Of a DNA stretch of 64,000 nucleotides, positions 61,975 to 64,000 are shown one piece after another. Under the pieces are notes generated by a model that had not been told where the DNA came from, did not search any database, and worked only from the letters and a program-made list of their open reading frames with translations. Where the stretch lies: the NCBI GenBank assembly GCA_964352675.1, contig CAYGSN010000001.1, positions 62,001 to 126,000 of the forward strand, read 5' to 3'. This DNA comes from CAYGSN01 sp964352675 (GTDB lineage: Bacteria; Pseudomonadota; Alphaproteobacteria; Micavibrionales; Micavibrionaceae). Position 1 is the stretch's first letter; every line of letters starts with the position of its first letter. Made by a program: the position numbers and the translations under genes.

Positions 61975-63123
61975 TTATCCTGTAACGGCCTTTAAAACCC
62001 ATGGTCCGATGTCCTTAAGCGGTAAAACCTGGCTGCAGATTCCGGCCCTGGCAACTGCGCCGGGCATGCCCCAGACAACGCTGCTGGCTTCATCCTGTGC
62101 AATCAGGCGTCCTCCGGCCTCGGTCAGTTTCTTTCCGCCACCCAACCCGTCATGCCCCATACCGGTGAGGATCACGCCCAGTACTTTATTGCCGAAAATA
62201 TCAACGGCTGAGTTAAACATTGGATCAACTGCGGGCTTACAAAAATTCACCGGCGGCCCGTCATCCAGGCTGACAACAATGCGCCCGTCTTTTTTGACAA
62301 GGTTCATGTGAAAGCCGCCTGGCGCGACAATGGCTTTTCCCGGCTGTATTGGCATGCCTTCGGCACCCTCATAGGCTTCCGTGCCGGTGTGCTGGGTAAT
62401 GTGTTGGGCCAATATCTTGGTGAAGGTGGCCGGCATGTGCTGGGTGATCACGATTGGGATATTAATTCCCTTTAAATTTGAAATGACTTCAAACAGTGCC
62501 TGTGGGCCACCGGTGGAGCTGCCTATTGCAATAAGCGCTGGCTTGCCCTTATACGTGGCAATGCTGTCGGGCTTAAGGCTATAGGCTTGCGGCTCTGCAG
62601 ATTTTTCTGTTTGAGTTGTAGGTGTGCTCTTCCGTGAGGCTGGAGCGCGAGAAAATTTTCCGACTTTTTCTGGCACCAGCCCTTTAATCGTGCTTAGGAA
62701 GTTTTGCTGGAATTCGGAGCCTGGACCAACGTCCTGCGCGGAACTGGGCTTCACAAAACATTCAACTGCGCCCAGTTGGAAAGCTTTGAGCGTTACGGTC
62801 GCGCCTTTTTCTGTCAGAGCAGAAAACATGATGACCTTCGAATTTGGACTGACCTTCAGGATGTCGGGCAGGGCCGAAAGCCCGTCTTTCACTGGCATCT
62901 CAATATCCAGGATCACAATATCCGGTTGGTGCTTGGTGGCTGAAGAAACCGCAAATTCTCCATTGGCAACCGACCCGGCGACAACAATATCCGGATCGTT
63001 GTCGATGATCCGGCCCAAAGCGCCGCGGATGACCGATGAGTCGTCCACTAGCAGGACGCTGATTTTATCCCCGGGCGGCGCGCCGGCCGAAGATCCTGTT
63101 GTTGGGGAAGTTATGTTGGTCAT
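61975..63123 (-). CDS. cheB: Chemotaxis response regulator methylesterase CheB
   Basis: Phosphorylation-activated enzyme that removes methyl groups from chemoreceptors or deamidates them. It has 382 aa. The receiver domain (about 20-140) has the acidic pair DDS and the phospho-acceptor D73 (VILDIEMPVKDG). A Ser/Thr/Pro linker (about 155-185) leads to the esterase domain with the catalytic Ser in AIGSSTGGPQALF, His in ITQHMPATF and Asp in LTGMGHDGLGG. It starts 52 nt after cheY. The chemotaxis role is secure; the specific receptors are outside the window. Confidence 0.97.
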   Translation of the reverse strand: MTNITSPTTGSSAGAPPGDKISVLLVDDSSVIRGALGRIIDNDPDIVVAGSVANGEFAVSSATKHQPDIVILDIEMPVKDGLSALPDILKVSPNSKVIMFSALTEKGATVTLKAFQLGAVECFVKPSSAQDVGPGSEFQQNFLSTIKGLVPEKVGKFSRAPASRKSTPTTQTEKSAEPQAYSLKPDSIATYKGKPALIAIGSSTGGPQALFEVISNLKGINIPIVITQHMPATFTKILAQHITQHTGTEAYEGAEGMPIQPGKAIVAPGGFHMNLVKKDGRIVVSLDDGPPVNFCKPAVDPMFNSAVDIFGNKVLGVILTGMGHDGLGGGKKLTEAGGRLIAQDEASSVVWGMPGAVARAGICSQVLPLKDIGPWVLKAVTG

Positions 63124-63175
63124 GTAAACGCAATACTACCTTTTTTAGCGTAAGTTTCTTTGGCTGGAAATTCTG

Positions 63176-63547
63176 TTAATCGTCAATCAGTCCGATTTGC
63201 TTGAACTTGGATTCTATAATCTCGCTGTCGAACGGCTTCATGATATATTCATTTGCGCCAGCCTGGATCGCTCTTTGAATGTGGTTCATGTCGTTTTCAG
63301 TTGTGCAGAAAACCACTTTTGGGTGAGAGCCGTTATCCATCTGCCGCAGCTTTTCAAGAAACTCAATGCCGCTCATGACCGGCATGTTCCAATCCAGCAG
63401 GATAGCATCGGGCATGGTTTGCTCACAAGCTTCGACCGCTTTTTGCCCGTCTTCTGCTTCTGAGCATTCAAACCCCAGATCCTCGGCAATTCGTCTCGCG
63501 ACTTTGCGCACCACACGACTATCGTCAACCAAAAGACATGATTTCAT
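63176..63547 (-). CDS. cheY: Chemotaxis response regulator CheY
   Basis: Single-domain receiver of 123 aa that, when phosphorylated by CheA, acts on the flagellar motor. Conserved residues are the acidic pair in LLVDDSRVV, phospho-acceptor D52 (AILLDWNMPVMSG), Thr in VVFCTTEN and Lys in EYIMKPFD. ATG 63547 was chosen because GGAG lies 9 nt upstream; an in-frame GTG three codons earlier overlaps that site. CheZ encoded at 44.7 kb would dephosphorylate it. It sits between cheW and cheB. Confidence 0.95.
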   Translation of the reverse strand: MKSCLLVDDSRVVRKVARRIAEDLGFECSEAEDGQKAVEACEQTMPDAILLDWNMPVMSGIEFLEKLRQMDNGSHPKVVFCTTENDMNHIQRAIQAGANEYIMKPFDSEIIESKFKQIGLIDD

Positions 63548-63634
63548 TAATGACACTCCATTTTGCTCGTTTATAAAATCCAGTAAGTTGCGTTAAATTT
63601 TTGAAGGCATAACCTAATCGGTATAGGTCAAGTG

Positions 63635-64000
63635 TTACTCCTGAACCTGCCCAAGCAGTTTGGAGACATCAATGATAACAAGTAACTCTCCCTCCAGCCT
63701 GTAAACCCCCAGAGAGATGTCTCGCCAGATTGAATCCAGGGTAGGGGGTGTCTTTTCGAAATCTTGATTTTTCATGGTCAGCACATCACCAACCCTGTCA
63801 ATGATAAGGCTGTAAAGTTCATGGTCATGCTCGACGACGACACTCATGGTGGTGCTACGGTTTTTGTTGGGCTGCAGGCCAAGGCGTTTGCGTACATCTA
63901 TCGCAGTGACGATGCGTCCGCGAAGGTTAAGCGAGCCTGCAACTTCCGGCGGCGCCAGTGGAATTTTGGTGACATTTTGTCCGCCCAGTACGTCCTGAAC
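63635..64000 (-). CDS. cheW: Chemotaxis coupling protein CheW (5' partial)
   Basis: Adaptor linking chemoreceptors to the CheA kinase. Only the C-terminal 121 residues are in the window; the frame is open to the last base and the start lies beyond it. Visible are VTKIPLAPPEVAGSLNLRGR, VTAIDVRKRLGLQP (the family's NLRGxxxPxxDLR-like motif), VVVEHDHELYSLIIDRVGDVL and the C-terminal LEGELLVIIDVSKLLGQ. A cheA gene probably lies further upstream. It is followed by cheY after 87 nt. Confidence 0.95.
   Translation of the reverse strand, partial: VQDVLGGQNVTKIPLAPPEVAGSLNLRGRIVTAIDVRKRLGLQPNKNRSTTMSVVVEHDHELYSLIIDRVGDVLTMKNQDFEKTPPTLDSIWRDISLGVYRLEGELLVIIDVSKLLGQVQE

Overview
The window is a chromosomal segment of an alphaproteobacterium. 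The evidence is the F1-ATPase zeta-type inhibitor (DUF1476) next to purC, a grxD-bolA pair, the Rickettsia-type isocitrate dehydrogenase, a cysteine-free L36, a 3TM (GTA-type) holin, and GAAC-N7-GAAC LexA-type boxes. The mix of genes would fit a Rhodospirillales/Micavibrio-like lineage, but that rank is inference. A run of 10 Ns suggests a draft or metagenome-assembled scaffold. No tRNA, rRNA or CRISPR array was recognised.

1-6.6 kb: surface attachment and second messengers. A LapB-type type I secretion ABC transporter (5' truncated) and its HlyD-family adaptor are followed by a CHASE2-adenylate cyclase. This converges on a cNMP-binding/EAL protein, so cAMP made by one could control c-di-GMP breakdown by the other. 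6.8-12.8 kb: rpmJ, then the rod-shape operon mreB-mreC-mreD-mrdA-rodA. 12.8-17.6 kb: grxD-bolA, the ATPase zeta subunit, purC, nadK, pyrE, one unknown gene and a LexA-like S24 regulator.

17.9-33.4 kb: a compact T7-like podoviral late module in T7 order (small pre-portal protein, portal, Bbp19-like, scaffold, capsid, decoration-like protein, gp11-like and gp12-like tail proteins, virion protein, tailspike, candidate TerS, TerL, lysis genes). It has no integrase, RNA polymerase or replication genes. Extra genes sit between the phage genes: a PilZ gene and a YjzC-like gene, both antisense, and a small membrane protein gene. Three near-identical CCCGCC/GGCGGG terminator hairpins punctuate the module. 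A LexA-type box lies in its leader.

33.4-50.6 kb: nhaA, isocitrate dehydrogenase, folD-yggT, a possible HExxH protein, a periplasmic thioredoxin, acnA, several unknown genes, a cheZ phosphatase, a DUF3137 protein, a SIMPL protein and lepA. Four convergent gene pairs in the window interlock their stop codons by exactly 4 nt.

50.6-59.3 kb: a minus-strand block of genes I do not recognise. It holds two tandem paralogues and four large proteins (461, 1083, 576 and 248 aa), three of which carry a clear hydrophobic hairpin. A promoter and a palindrome precede the block. This is the least explained part of the window. 59.4-64 kb: purH, then cheR, cheB, cheY and a truncated cheW, which together with the distant cheZ form a chemotaxis system.
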